The translations under genes and the position numbers were made by a program. 64,000 nucleotides of DNA from Acinetobacter larvae (GTDB lineage Bacteria; Pseudomonadota; Gammaproteobacteria; Pseudomonadales; Moraxellaceae), in contig NZ_CP016895.1 in assembly GCF_001704115.1 (NCBI RefSeq), positions 3,286,001 to 3,350,000 on the forward strand. The letters run 5' to 3'. The notes below the pieces were generated by a model. The model searched no databases and was not told the origin of the DNA. It saw only the letters and a list, made by a program, of their open reading frames with translations. Shown here piece by piece: positions 1-7,739 of this stretch (positions are counted from its first letter, which is position 1; every line of letters begins with the position of its first letter).

Positions 1-1619
1 TAACCACGACGATCGGCATTGAGCTTATGTGCTGTACCGGTTTTACCGCCAACACGATAACCCGGAATCACCGCACGTTTCGCTGTCCCACCCGGTAACG
101 TCACTTGCTCTAACATTGCCAAAACTTGATCGGCAATTTTAGCATCGAGCACTTGGGTACCTTTGGGTTTTTCGGTGAGTTTATACAGGCTTAATGGATG
201 CTGAACGCCATGATTGGCCAGCATGGCGTAGCCTTGTGCCAGTTGTAGCATGGTGGCATTTAAGCCATAACCATAGGCCATGGTACCCACTTCCGAAACA
301 TTCCATTTGCTAGGCGGTAAAATCAAGCCGGCACTTTCACCGGGGAATTTCACAGCGGAGCGCTGACCAAAGCCAATCCGTTTAAAGAAAGTTGGCAGAG
401 TCGAATAGGGCATCGATAACGCAATCTTGGCTGACCCGACGTTAGACGACTTAATAATGACACCACTCACTGTCAGTGAATTATAGTTATGAGTATCACG
501 AATAGTGTGATTGCCAATGCGCATACTGCCCGGGCTGACATTAATCACAGTATTGGGCGTGTATTTCCCACTTTCCAATGCGGCTGCAACCGTAAAGGGT
601 TTCATGGTTGAGCCTGGCTCAAACATATCAATCGCACCACGGTTACGCATGGCATCTTTGTTGTGTAAGCCGTCTTTGTCATTGGGGTTGTACGATGGCC
701 AACTACTCAATGCCAAGATTTCGCCAGTTTTGACATCGACCGCAATGGCAGAGGCTGAACGGGCATTATTGGCAACCCCTACCGCAGTAAGCTCACGGTA
801 CATAATATATTGCAAACGTGAGTCTATACTGAGGGTAATATCTTCACCCGCTTTCACCTCTTTCATGACTTCAGGTTCTTTGACCCGATTACCATGCTTA
901 TCACGGACAATACGCTGCTCACCGTCTGCACCAGCCAAACGCTGATTGAGCTTCATTTCCAGACCTTCAATCCCAACGCCTTCGCTATTGGTTAACCCGA
1001 TAATCTGTGCATTGGGCTGCGGTTGCGGATAATAACGCTTGTAGCTTTTTTCAGCATATACCCCAGCAAAATTACGCTGTATGATCAGCTCAGCCTGTGC
1101 GGGTGGGACTTCTTTTTTCAAGACCAGATAACGTGATTTAGGATTGGCATTAACTTTTTTCTTCAGATCGCCACCGTCAATACCCACAGCATCGGCAAGT
1201 TCGTCTAGGCTCAAGTTTTTGGTCGGTAATTGACGTTTTAATTTGCGGCTATTGGGCTGTTTTTTCAGCTCTGCGCTAATGTTTTCAAAATCTGCTTTGG
1301 TTTCCAAATAATCCCGCGGATCGATCGCGATTTTCATGATACTGGTACTGATTGCCAAAGGAACGTCGTTACGATCTGAAATAATGCCGCGCATGGCTTT
1401 GAGCTTTTCCACACGTAAAATTTTGGCATTGGCTTTGTTTTGCAAAAAGTCTTTATTGATCACTTGTACATAAAAGGCACGCCCAACCAGCCCAATAAAG
1501 CACAACAAGACCACTCCCCACAGCAGATAGTAGCGCCACATATCCATCGCCAAAGTGGGCTTTTCGGTAATGGACTGTTTTGTTTTTTTTCGAGGAGATT
1601 TTACGCGTTGCTCAACCAT
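1..1619 (-). CDS. ftsI: Peptidoglycan D,D-transpeptidase FtsI (PBP3), C-terminus outside window
   Basis: Septal transpeptidase that cross-links peptidoglycan at the division site, anchored in the inner membrane by one N-terminal helix. About 539 codons are visible from the ATG at 1619. A basic cytoplasmic start is followed by a membrane helix near residues 28-48 (LLWGVVLLCFIGLVG), the PBP dimerisation region and the transpeptidase domain. All three penicillin-binding motifs are present: S337-T-M-K, S391-S-N393 and K526-T-G-T. The gene follows ftsL and rsmH on the same strand, the usual dcw-cluster order. It runs off the left edge, so only the extreme C-terminus is missing. Identification is secure. 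Confidence 0.97.
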   Translation of the reverse strand, partial: MVEQRVKSPRKKTKQSITEKPTLAMDMWRYYLLWGVVLLCFIGLVGRAFYVQVINKDFLQNKANAKILRVEKLKAMRGIISDRNDVPLAISTSIMKIAIDPRDYLETKADFENISAELKKQPNSRKLKRQLPTKNLSLDELADAVGIDGGDLKKKVNANPKSRYLVLKKEVPPAQAELIIQRNFAGVYAEKSYKRYYPQPQPNAQIIGLTNSEGVGIEGLEMKLNQRLAGADGEQRIVRDKHGNRVKEPEVMKEVKAGEDITLSIDSRLQYIMYRELTAVGVANNARSASAIAVDVKTGEILALSSWPSYNPNDKDGLHNKDAMRNRGAIDMFEPGSTMKPFTVAAALESGKYTPNTVINVSPGSMRIGNHTIRDTHNYNSLTVSGVIIKSSNVGSAKIALSMPYSTLPTFFKRIGFGQRSAVKFPGESAGLILPPSKWNVSEVGTMAYGYGLNATMLQLAQGYAMLANHGVQHPLSLYKLTEKPKGTQVLDAKIADQVLAMLEQVTLPGGTAKRAVIPGYRVGGKTGTAHKLNADRRG

Positions 1620-1628
1620 GCCATTGCC

Positions 1629-1961
1629 TTATTTATTGTGCTCAGATTTTGCCGGTAAAGACACCACCACGGTTTCTCTTGCAGGCGGAGAATACATACG
1701 GAGCTGGGTTACCGCACGCGTTCCAATCTGAGCCGTTGCACCAAATGTTTGTTTTTCAATTAATAGTCGACCTTTTTCAGCTTTTAAATCTTCACGCTCA
1801 CGTATATATGCGTTGTATTCACGGTAATCATGCCGGTAGGTAAAGACTTGTAGAACCACCATGAATGCACTGATCATAATGGCAAGGATCATCACCGCAT
1901 AAGCTGCAACGCGTTTTAAATTCACCGTTGTGGGTACGACTAATTTGGTCTGTGCTTTCAT
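1629..1961 (-). CDS. ftsL: Cell division protein FtsL
   Basis: Small bitopic divisome protein of 110 residues. It has a short cytoplasmic N-terminus (MKAQTKLVVPTTVNLKRV), one membrane helix at about residues 19-38 (AAYAVMILAIMISAFMVVLQ) and a periplasmic coiled-coil stretch rich in Glu, Lys and Arg (about 50-75). FtsL forms the FtsQLB complex that activates FtsW/FtsI. It lies between rsmH and ftsI with about 10-15 bp gaps on either side, so the three are almost certainly co-transcribed. Sequence conservation in this family is low. The call rests on size, topology and position. Confidence 0.93.
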   Translation of the reverse strand: MKAQTKLVVPTTVNLKRVAAYAVMILAIMISAFMVVLQVFTYRHDYREYNAYIREREDLKAEKGRLLIEKQTFGATAQIGTRAVTQLRMYSPPARETVVVSLPAKSEHNK

Positions 1962-1976
1962 CTTCAGCCTGTTGTT

Positions 1977-2888
1977 CTAATCTAAGCGTTCGGCAACACG
2001 TAGCCATGCACTACGTGAACGAGGATTCGCTTGTACTTCTGTATCACTGGCTCGAATTCTAGCAATTTTTTTCAGCCGGCGGGTGTCTTGTTGCTGCTGT
2101 GGCATTCCCCAATCTTGCATCTCAGCTAAGCTCGATTCTTTTTGAATAAATTGTTTAATAATACGATCTTCTAACGAATGGAAGCTAATCACTGCCAGTC
2201 TTGCTTGCGATTTTAGCAAATCTACCGCTTGAGGTAAAAAAAGTTGAATATCTTCTAGTTCTTTATTGATTTCAATGCGGATCGCTTGGAAGGTTCGTGT
2301 TGCAGGGTGTTTGTGTTTTTCCCATTTTGGATGCGCTTGTTTGACCACCTCTGCCAGCTCTGCGGTACGCTGCATAGCTCCAGCCATTTTAATCGCCTTG
2401 GCAATACGACGACTATAACGCTCCTCGCCATATTGATAAATCACATTGGCCAAATGCGTTTCATCAACTTGTTGCAACCATTGCGCCGCCGTTAGACCTT
2501 GGCTATAGTCCATACGCATATCCAATGGACCATCATGCATAAAGCTAAAGCCGCGCTCAGCCTGATCTAGTTGCGGTGAAGACACGCCCAAATCTGCCAT
2601 AATGCCATCTACAGCATGAATATTTTCTACTGCCAAAGCGGTTTTTAAATCGGCAAAACTGGCATGAATAATATGAAAACGTGGGTCTTGCTGTGCCAAC
2701 TCAGCAGCAACAGCCAAAGCTTGTGGGTCTTTATCAAAGGCATATAGCTTTGCATCGGCATCCAGTCTGGAGAGCAATAAACGGCTATGCCCGCCACGAC
2801 CAAAAGTCGCATCGACATAAATTCCTGTATTGCGCTCTGCCAGCAGAGCATCGATTGTTTCATGAAGTAATACAGAAATATGCGACAT
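1977..2888 (-). CDS. rsmH: 16S rRNA (cytosine1402-N4)-methyltransferase RsmH (MraW)
   Basis: SAM-dependent methyltransferase acting on C1402 of 16S rRNA in the ribosomal P site. The 303-residue protein begins MSHISVLLHETIDALL and shows the family SAM-binding segment YVDATFGRGGHSR (about residues 25-37), the DLGVSSPQLD motif (about 98-107) and the C-terminal ISFHSLEDRIIK segment, all typical of MraW. It is the first gene of the visible dcw cluster. No mraZ is seen upstream: the 251 bp to the next gene hold only a terminator and probably the promoter. Confidence 0.97.
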   Translation of the reverse strand: MSHISVLLHETIDALLAERNTGIYVDATFGRGGHSRLLLSRLDADAKLYAFDKDPQALAVAAELAQQDPRFHIIHASFADLKTALAVENIHAVDGIMADLGVSSPQLDQAERGFSFMHDGPLDMRMDYSQGLTAAQWLQQVDETHLANVIYQYGEERYSRRIAKAIKMAGAMQRTAELAEVVKQAHPKWEKHKHPATRTFQAIRIEINKELEDIQLFLPQAVDLLKSQARLAVISFHSLEDRIIKQFIQKESSLAEMQDWGMPQQQQDTRRLKKIARIRASDTEVQANPRSRSAWLRVAERLD

Positions 2889-3018
2889 AACTTTAATAAA
2901 ATCACTAAAAAATTTAACTGAACATTATCGCTTTATTTAGGCGCTGCGCCAAACGTCTTTTTGTACGGAAATATTAAAATCCATAGAAAAATTCACTGCC
3001 ACAGCCATAATTGGCGAT

Positions 3019-3060
3019 AAAAAAAGCAGCACCGCACACCAACTGCGCAGCACTGCTTTT
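3019..3060 (-). terminator. Rho-independent terminator downstream of sbp
   Basis: On the minus strand a 17-bp stem with a few G-U pairs (arms beginning AAAAGCAG and ending CTGCTTTT) closes on a short GTTGG loop and is followed by a T tract. It lies about 80 bp beyond the sulfate-binding-protein stop codon and insulates rsmH from that gene. Confidence 0.85.
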
Positions 3061-3118
3061 CAATCAAGACGATTCTTTAGCTATTCCAGCAAAACTTATA
3101 ACGTTTCAGCAAAATTTC

Positions 3119-3154
3119 CCTTTAACGTTTTTGGTTCCTTTAACGTTTTTGGTT
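3119..3154. repeat. Perfect 18-bp tandem duplication at the sbp stop codon
   Basis: Two identical head-to-tail copies of an 18-bp unit (CCTTTAACGTTTTTGGTT on the plus strand) occupy 3119-3136 and 3137-3154. Each copy carries the minus-strand codons for Asn-Gln-Lys-Arg and a TAA stop, so the last codons of the sulfate-binding protein and its stop codon are duplicated. Translation ends at the first copy it meets (stop at 3140-3142), and the protein is unaffected. Confidence 0.9.
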
Positions 3155-4159
3155 ATAGATCTGGTCAAATACACCGCCATTCACAAAATGGGTTTGCTGT
3201 GCTTTCGCCCAGCCGCCAAAGACTTCATCTATACTAAACGTTTTCAGCTTTGGAAATTGTGCCGCATATTTGGCTAAAATTTCAGGATTACGTGGACGAT
3301 AGAAATAGCGTGCGGCCATATCTTGCCCTCGTGGAGAATAGAGATAATTGATATAGCCTCGTGCGAGCCATTTATTGCCATTTTTTTCGACATTACGATC
3401 AACAATTGCCACAGAGGGTTCAGTCAAAATAGAGATCGATGGATAGACAATGTCAAACTTGTCTTTGCCCAAGGCACGTGCCGTCACCAATGCTTCGTTT
3501 TCCCAAGTCAACAACACATCGCCTATACCACGTTCCGCAAAAGTCGTCATTGAGGCACGGGCAGCAGGATCCATGACTTTAACGTTGTGGTACATCTTCG
3601 ACACAAAATCACGTGCGGTGGCATCACTACCATTCGGCTGTTTTAAGGCATAGCCCCATGCAGACAGATAGATCCAACGCGGTAAACCACCCGTTTTAGG
3701 GTTTGGGGTAATAATCTCTACACCAGGACGAACCAAATCAGTCCAGTCATGGATTTTTTTGGGGTTGCCTTTACGCACCATAAATACAATGGTTGAAGTA
3801 TACGGCGCTGAATTATGAGGGAATTGTTTTTGCCAGTTTTTATTGATTTGACCGGTCTTGGCGATTTCATCAATATCATTGGCCAGAGCCAGAGTCACTA
3901 CATCGGCTTTTAAGCCATCGACCACAGCACGGGCTTGTTTACCAGAACCGCCATGCGACTGCTTAAAACGAACAGTCTTACCAGTACGACTTTGCCAGTA
4001 CTGGGCAAAAGAGCTGTTAAATTCATCATAGAATTCACGTGTTGCATCATAGGACACATTGAGAAATTCTCGGTCTTCAGCCTGTGCAGTGTGTGCCAAG
4101 CCCAGTAAGCTCAAAGCCACCACTGCGCTGCGCCAAATATTTTGAATTGGATTTTTCAT
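3140..4159 (-). CDS. sbp: Sulfate/thiosulfate ABC transporter periplasmic binding protein
   Basis: Periplasmic ligand-binding protein of 339 residues, the usual size of Sbp/CysP. A signal peptide covers about residues 1-27 (SAVVALSLLGLAHTAQA). The mature N-terminus reads LNVSYDATREFYDEFN, followed by the HGGSGKQARAV loop that contacts the oxyanion, and NPKTGG and GDVLLTWENEA segments typical of the family. Sulfate-binding proteins normally serve a CysTWA permease, but no permease or ATPase genes lie nearby, so it must work with a transporter encoded elsewhere. Sbp and CysP cannot be separated by eye. Its stop codon lies in an 18-bp tandem duplication. Confidence 0.92.
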   Translation of the reverse strand: MKNPIQNIWRSAVVALSLLGLAHTAQAEDREFLNVSYDATREFYDEFNSSFAQYWQSRTGKTVRFKQSHGGSGKQARAVVDGLKADVVTLALANDIDEIAKTGQINKNWQKQFPHNSAPYTSTIVFMVRKGNPKKIHDWTDLVRPGVEIITPNPKTGGLPRWIYLSAWGYALKQPNGSDATARDFVSKMYHNVKVMDPAARASMTTFAERGIGDVLLTWENEALVTARALGKDKFDIVYPSISILTEPSVAIVDRNVEKNGNKWLARGYINYLYSPRGQDMAARYFYRPRNPEILAKYAAQFPKLKTFSIDEVFGGWAKAQQTHFVNGGVFDQIYNQKR

Positions 4160-4901
4160 AAGCCACGCTTTTTTTAAATCAGTGAATGCAATATAGGCAA
4201 TATGCCAGAGTGCTGCAATGCCATGCCACGACTTTGTCAGTCAAGCGCATGGTCAGGCAATTTACAGCCCAAACCATATGCTTAAGCCCCATAGCGAGCT
4301 GCGTCTAGGCATGACAACATCACGTTTTAATTAGTTTTTTGAGTGAACAACCTGCTTACAGTACTGAGATTTTTCACATCGTGATGCAAGAATATCTGCT
4401 AAGCAAAGAAAAATAATCGCTAAAAACTAGTCTACCGCATGCTTTGATGATTAACGCTGTTTTCTGATGGTCTTATGAATGTATTTTCAGCGCTGGCATA
4501 CTGTTTTTAGAACATTTTTAGTCGAGCGGCTACGCGCTGGTCTGTGGCTGGAGCAAAGCCGGTCTGTTCGTCTATTTTTTGCCAAATAAATGAAAAAAAA
4601 TGATAACTTAGCGTTTTAGAAATGCTAAAATCTCAGCTACCACTTTAATTTCATACGTATTTGTGACAAAGTGAAATACCCTTTTGACACATTGATCAAG
4701 CTACAAGTCTGATCATTTCTCTCGGTGTATTCACAGTCATCCGCTTATTGGGTCTGTTCTCTTGAAGCGAGTTGTGAGGATCGATGCACATACGACTTCC
4801 TCAATACTGCTTCTTCAATACAGACAGCCTCACTCAAACAAGGGATATGGCGAATTAGGTGTAACAACAACAAAACCAAGCTTCTAGAAAGGATATTTGA
4901 A
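4160..4901. other. Gene-free stretch between sbp and a small secreted protein gene
   Basis: The gap holds the 5' region of sbp (minus strand) and of the gene at 4902 (plus strand). A TTGACA hexamer is present at 4684-4689 but no convincing -10 element sits at the right distance. An open frame runs upstream from 4902 to 4725, but it lacks a ribosome site and is not counted as coding. I see no RNA gene or strong hairpin here. Confidence 0.5.
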
Positions 4902-5198
4902 ATGAAAAGTAAGATTTTAAAAGTCCACTTTTTTGTGCTTTTAGCGCTGGGGTTTGCTGTAACGGCACAGGCAAATGCAATTCGTCATTGCACCCCCACG
5001 CCACACGCTGCTAAAATTTCACCGATCGAAAAAGCGCTGATTCAGCAGAAATGCAACAATCAACATCATCGTGACCAAGATCGTCTAAAATTGATGACCA
5101 ATTTAAAAGTTGAACCCACACAGAACTTCTTAGCTGAACAACACCAGCGCTTTTCACGCTTCATACAAAGTATTTTTCAACCCGCGCAAAACTCTTAA
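4902..5198 (+). CDS. Small secreted protein of unknown function
   Basis: A 98-residue protein. The chosen ATG is preceded by AGAAAGGA at a good distance. The longer reading from 4725 is rejected because it lacks such a site and would bury the signal peptide. Residues 1-26 form a signal peptide (KVHFFVLLALGFAVTAQA) with likely cleavage after AQA. The mature part is about 72 residues, basic and His/Gln-rich, with two cysteines (RHC and QKC) that could form a disulfide. I do not recognise a family. It stands alone before gltX and is probably periplasmic. Confidence 0.7.
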   Translation: MKSKILKVHFFVLLALGFAVTAQANAIRHCTPTPHAAKISPIEKALIQQKCNNQHHRDQDRLKLMTNLKVEPTQNFLAEQHQRFSRFIQSIFQPAQNS

Positions 5199-5312
5199 GG
5201 CTTGACGACTGCAACAGATATACATGTCTATGCCGCAATGTAATTAAGCGCTTATGCCCAGCTGATTTTTCGTTATACTATAGCCTATTGTTCTAATTCT
5301 TGATATTTGGCT

Positions 5313-6824
5313 ATGACTGTTCGTACTCGTATTGCTCCATCCCCTACTGGATTCCCTCACGTTGGTACCGCATATATTGCTTTATTCAATTTATGTTTTG
5401 CCAAAAAACATGGTGGTGAATTTATTCTGCGTATCGAAGATACCGACCAAGTGCGTTCTACCGCCGAATCTGAAAAAATGATTTTAGATTCACTCCGTTG
5501 GTTAGGACTCAATTGGGTTGAAGGTCCTGATATTGGCGGACCACATGCACCCTATCGTCAGTCTGAGCGCATGCATATCTACAAACAATACGCCTTAGAG
5601 CTGGTGGAAAAAGGTCATGCATTCTACTGCTTTGCTACTGCAGAAGAGCTTGATCAAATGCGTGCAGAACAACAAGCACGCGGTGAAACACCCCGTTATG
5701 ATGGTCGTGGCTTGAACTTATCGGCAGAAGAAGTACAACGTCGCCTTGCAGCGGGTGAACCGCATGTCATCCGTATGAAAGTTCCTAGTGAAGGAATCTG
5801 TACCTTCAATGACCTGTTACGTGGTGAGGTCGAGATTCCTTGGGCACAAGTCGATATGCAAGTCCTACTCAAAACCGATGGCTTACCGACCTATCACTTG
5901 GCCAATGTGGTTGATGACCATCTGATGGAAATCACCCATGTTATACGCGGTGAAGAATGGATTCCATCGGCACCCAAACATCAGTTGCTATACCAGTATT
6001 TTGGTTGGGACATGCCAACGATCTGTCATATGCCCTTGCTGCGTAACCCAGATAAATCCAAACTGTCTAAACGTAAAAACCCAACATCAATCACCTATTA
6101 CAAAGATATCGGTGTATTGCCTGAAGCCTTATTGAACTATTTAGGACGTATGGGCTGGTCTATGCCTGACGAACGTGAACAGTTCTCTTTGGATGAAATG
6201 ATTGAACATTTCGATATTCAACGGGTTTCTCTGGGTGGACCCATCTTTGATGTAGACAAACTGAGCTGGCTCAATGGTCAATGGATCAAAGGCTTAACCC
6301 CAGCACAGTTATTAGATCGCCTCCTCAACTGGAAATCTGATCGCAATAAACTAGAAGACATCGCCGCAGCGATTCAACCCCGTATTCAGTTATTGGCCGA
6401 TGCCGTCAACTGGGCTGGTTTTTATTTCAATCAATTCCCAACATTGAGCAAAGAAGATTTCGTCAGCAAAAAACTGACTGAAGAACAAGTCCGTCAAAGC
6501 CTACAGTTTGCAATCTGGCGTTTAGAAGCACTCAGCAGCTGGAATAACGATAGCGTGAGCCAGACCTTAATGGACTTGGCCGCACAAATGGAAATCAAAC
6601 TACGTGATTTCATGCCCAGCTTCTTTATTGCGATCGCCGGTTCAACCAGCTCAACTCCAGTGATGCAATCGATGGTCACGCTAGGACCCGATCTCAGCTT
6701 TGCTCGACTACGTCATGCGCTTGAAATTGTTGGTGGTCCGAGCAAAAAAGAGCTTAAAGTTTGGGAAAAACACAATGAAAGCTTAAAATTGCCGAAAAAT
6801 GATGCAATTGAAAGCCAAAGTTAA
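5313..6824 (+). CDS. gltX: Glutamate--tRNA ligase
   Basis: Class I aminoacyl-tRNA synthetase that charges tRNA-Glu with glutamate. The protein has 503 residues from the ATG at 5313; a TTG two codons earlier is less likely. It begins [20 protein letters not shown], carrying the HIGH-type signature as HVGT. The KMSKS-type loop is DKSKLSKRK at about residue 250, and C-terminal helical anticodon-binding regions follow. The gene lies just upstream of a tRNA-Glu gene, its own substrate, though the tRNAs have a separate promoter. Confidence 0.97.
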   Translation: MTVRTRIAPSPTGFPHVGTAYIALFNLCFAKKHGGEFILRIEDTDQVRSTAESEKMILDSLRWLGLNWVEGPDIGGPHAPYRQSERMHIYKQYALELVEKGHAFYCFATAEELDQMRAEQQARGETPRYDGRGLNLSAEEVQRRLAAGEPHVIRMKVPSEGICTFNDLLRGEVEIPWAQVDMQVLLKTDGLPTYHLANVVDDHLMEITHVIRGEEWIPSAPKHQLLYQYFGWDMPTICHMPLLRNPDKSKLSKRKNPTSITYYKDIGVLPEALLNYLGRMGWSMPDEREQFSLDEMIEHFDIQRVSLGGPIFDVDKLSWLNGQWIKGLTPAQLLDRLLNWKSDRNKLEDIAAAIQPRIQLLADAVNWAGFYFNQFPTLSKEDFVSKKLTEEQVRQSLQFAIWRLEALSSWNNDSVSQTLMDLAAQMEIKLRDFMPSFFIAIAGSTSSTPVMQSMVTLGPDLSFARLRHALEIVGGPSKKELKVWEKHNESLKLPKNDAIESQS

Positions 6825-6833
6825 ATTTTTTTA

Positions 6834-6861
6834 TTGACGAGTGAACACAATCTGCTAATAT
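6834..6861 (+). promoter_or_regulatory. Sigma-70 promoter of the tRNA pair
   Basis: TTGACG (6834-6839) and TAATAT (6856-6861) are separated by 16 bp. They end 16 bp before the first base of tRNA-Ala. A GC-rich GGCGC follows the -10 element, as is common for stringently controlled stable-RNA promoters. Confidence 0.75.
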
Positions 6862-6877
6862 GGCGCTCACACAGACT

Positions 6878-6953
6878 GGGGTCATAGCTCAGTTGGTAGA
6901 GCGCTACAATGGCATTGTAGAGGTCAGCAGTTCGATCCTGCTTGGCTCCACCA
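6878..6953 (+). tRNA. tRNA-Ala, anticodon GGC
   Basis: A 76-nt cloverleaf. Acceptor arm GGGGTCA pairs with TGGCTCC (two G-U pairs), and the D arm contains AGCTCAGTTGGTAGAGC. The anticodon stem CTACA/TGTAG encloses ATGGCAT, so the anticodon is GGC, which reads GCC (and GCU). The T arm contains GTTCGATCC, and the CCA end is encoded. Confidence 0.97.
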
Positions 6954-6986
6954 TTTTCTAGCTCTGTTGTGTTACCTCTCGATAAC

Positions 6987-7062
6987 GTCCCTATCGTCTA
7001 GAGGCCTAGGACATCGCCCTTTCACGGCGGCAACCGGGGTTCGAATCCCCGTAGGGACGCCA
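6987..7062 (+). tRNA. tRNA-Glu, anticodon TTC
   Basis: A 76-nt cloverleaf starting GTCCCTATCGTCTAGAGG. Acceptor GTCCCTA pairs with TAGGGAC. The anticodon stem TCGCC/GGCGG encloses CTTTCAC, giving anticodon TTC. The T arm carries GGGGTTCGAATCCCC, and the CCA end is encoded. It is probably co-transcribed with tRNA-Ala 33 bp upstream. Confidence 0.97.
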
Positions 7063-7073
7063 GATTCTTAAAG

Positions 7074-7104
7074 AAGCCACTGCATAAATCAGTGGCTTTT
7101 TTTT
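7074..7104 (+). terminator. Terminator of the tRNA operon
   Basis: A perfect 9-bp stem AAGCCACTG/CAGTGGCTT with a 7-nt loop is followed by a run of T, 11 bp beyond the tRNA-Glu CCA end. Confidence 0.92.
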
Positions 7105-7223
7105 ATTGTCTAAACGATTCGCAATAAGCGATACTATGAAATCTTTGCCGTGCTCAGTTTGCTACACCCCTCATCTAGCGCTGATCACATTCCTGTTATC
7201 AGCAACAATCAAATGATGGAGTT

Positions 7224-7568
7224 ATGATGCAATATCGTTGCCCACAATGCCAAAGCCCTAAAATTATGCCGATGGCCAATAATCAAAATCCAGCCGCACG
7301 CCCAGAAGTGCCTAAAAGTTTAGTGATGCTCATTCCAGCATTATTTATTTTATTATTCTTGGTCGTGGTCAGCATCGGCATGTGGATTTTTGGCAATGGT
7401 CCAGGTACCACCTTGCAAAATGCCACGATCATCGTCTTTGTGATTGCTGTGATCGCAGGCTTCTTTTTTTGGCGAGATCTTCCCAACTTCAAATTGTCCA
7501 TGCAAGCATTTATGAACAATAACCGTGATTGGAAATGTCGTGATTGCCAGCATGAGTGGCACATCTAA
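7224..7568 (+). CDS. Zinc-ribbon membrane protein of unknown function
   Basis: A 114-residue protein. Two Cys pairs, CPQC near the N-terminus (residues 6-9) and CRDC near the C-terminus (about 106-109), could form one zinc ribbon from the two ends. Between them are two hydrophobic helices (about 33-56 and 68-84, VMLIPALFILLFLVVVSIGMW and ATIIVFVIAVIAGFFFW). The protein is therefore predicted to be a hairpin in the inner membrane with both ends cytoplasmic. ATGATG at 7224 offers two starts, with GGAG just upstream. The gene converges with the czc operon. No specific role can be assigned. Confidence 0.8.
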   Translation: MMQYRCPQCQSPKIMPMANNQNPAARPEVPKSLVMLIPALFILLFLVVVSIGMWIFGNGPGTTLQNATIIVFVIAVIAGFFFWRDLPNFKLSMQAFMNNNRDWKCRDCQHEWHI

Positions 7569-7596
7569 TAAGCCCGCCAGATCAGCATGCAAATAC

Positions 7597-7627
7597 ACAA
7601 AAAGCAGGATCATTTCCTGCTTTTTGT
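7597..7627. terminator. Hairpin between convergent genes (likely bidirectional terminator)
   Basis: A perfect 12-bp inverted repeat, ACAAAAAGCAGG/CCTGCTTTTTGT, closes on a 7-nt loop. It lies between the zinc-ribbon gene and the 3' end of czcA, and has A/T-rich flanks on both strands. Confidence 0.7.
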
Positions 7628-7632
7628 ACAAT

Positions 7633-7692
7633 TTTTCTTTAAGCCATTTCTCTTTAAACAACTTTTCTTTAAGCCATTTTTCTGCTTTTGCA
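7633..7692. repeat. Short tandem array, 15-bp unit
   Basis: Four head-to-tail 15-bp units. Units 1 and 3 are identical (TTTTCTTTAAGCCAT, 7633-7647 and 7663-7677). Unit 2 (TTCTCTTTAAACAAC) and unit 4 are degenerate. The array lies in the gap between convergent genes and has no coding role that I can see. Confidence 0.75.
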
Positions 7693-7739
7693 AGTAATGA
7701 TTTTAAGCCATGCTGCCAGACCAGCAACACAGCCTTTCT

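Noticed and set aside
511..945. Open frame of 144 codons on the plus strand within ftsI
   Set aside because: It lies antisense to the conserved penicillin-binding domain, has no family residues and no convincing ribosome site.
4725..4901. Upstream extension of the small secreted protein
   Set aside because: It lacks a ribosome site; starting there would place the signal peptide in mid-protein. The ATG at 4902 has AGAAAGGA.
7353..7730. 125-codon minus-strand frame with Lys-Glu-Lys repeats
   Set aside because: The repeats come from the 15-bp tandem DNA array, and the rest is antisense to the zinc-ribbon gene.
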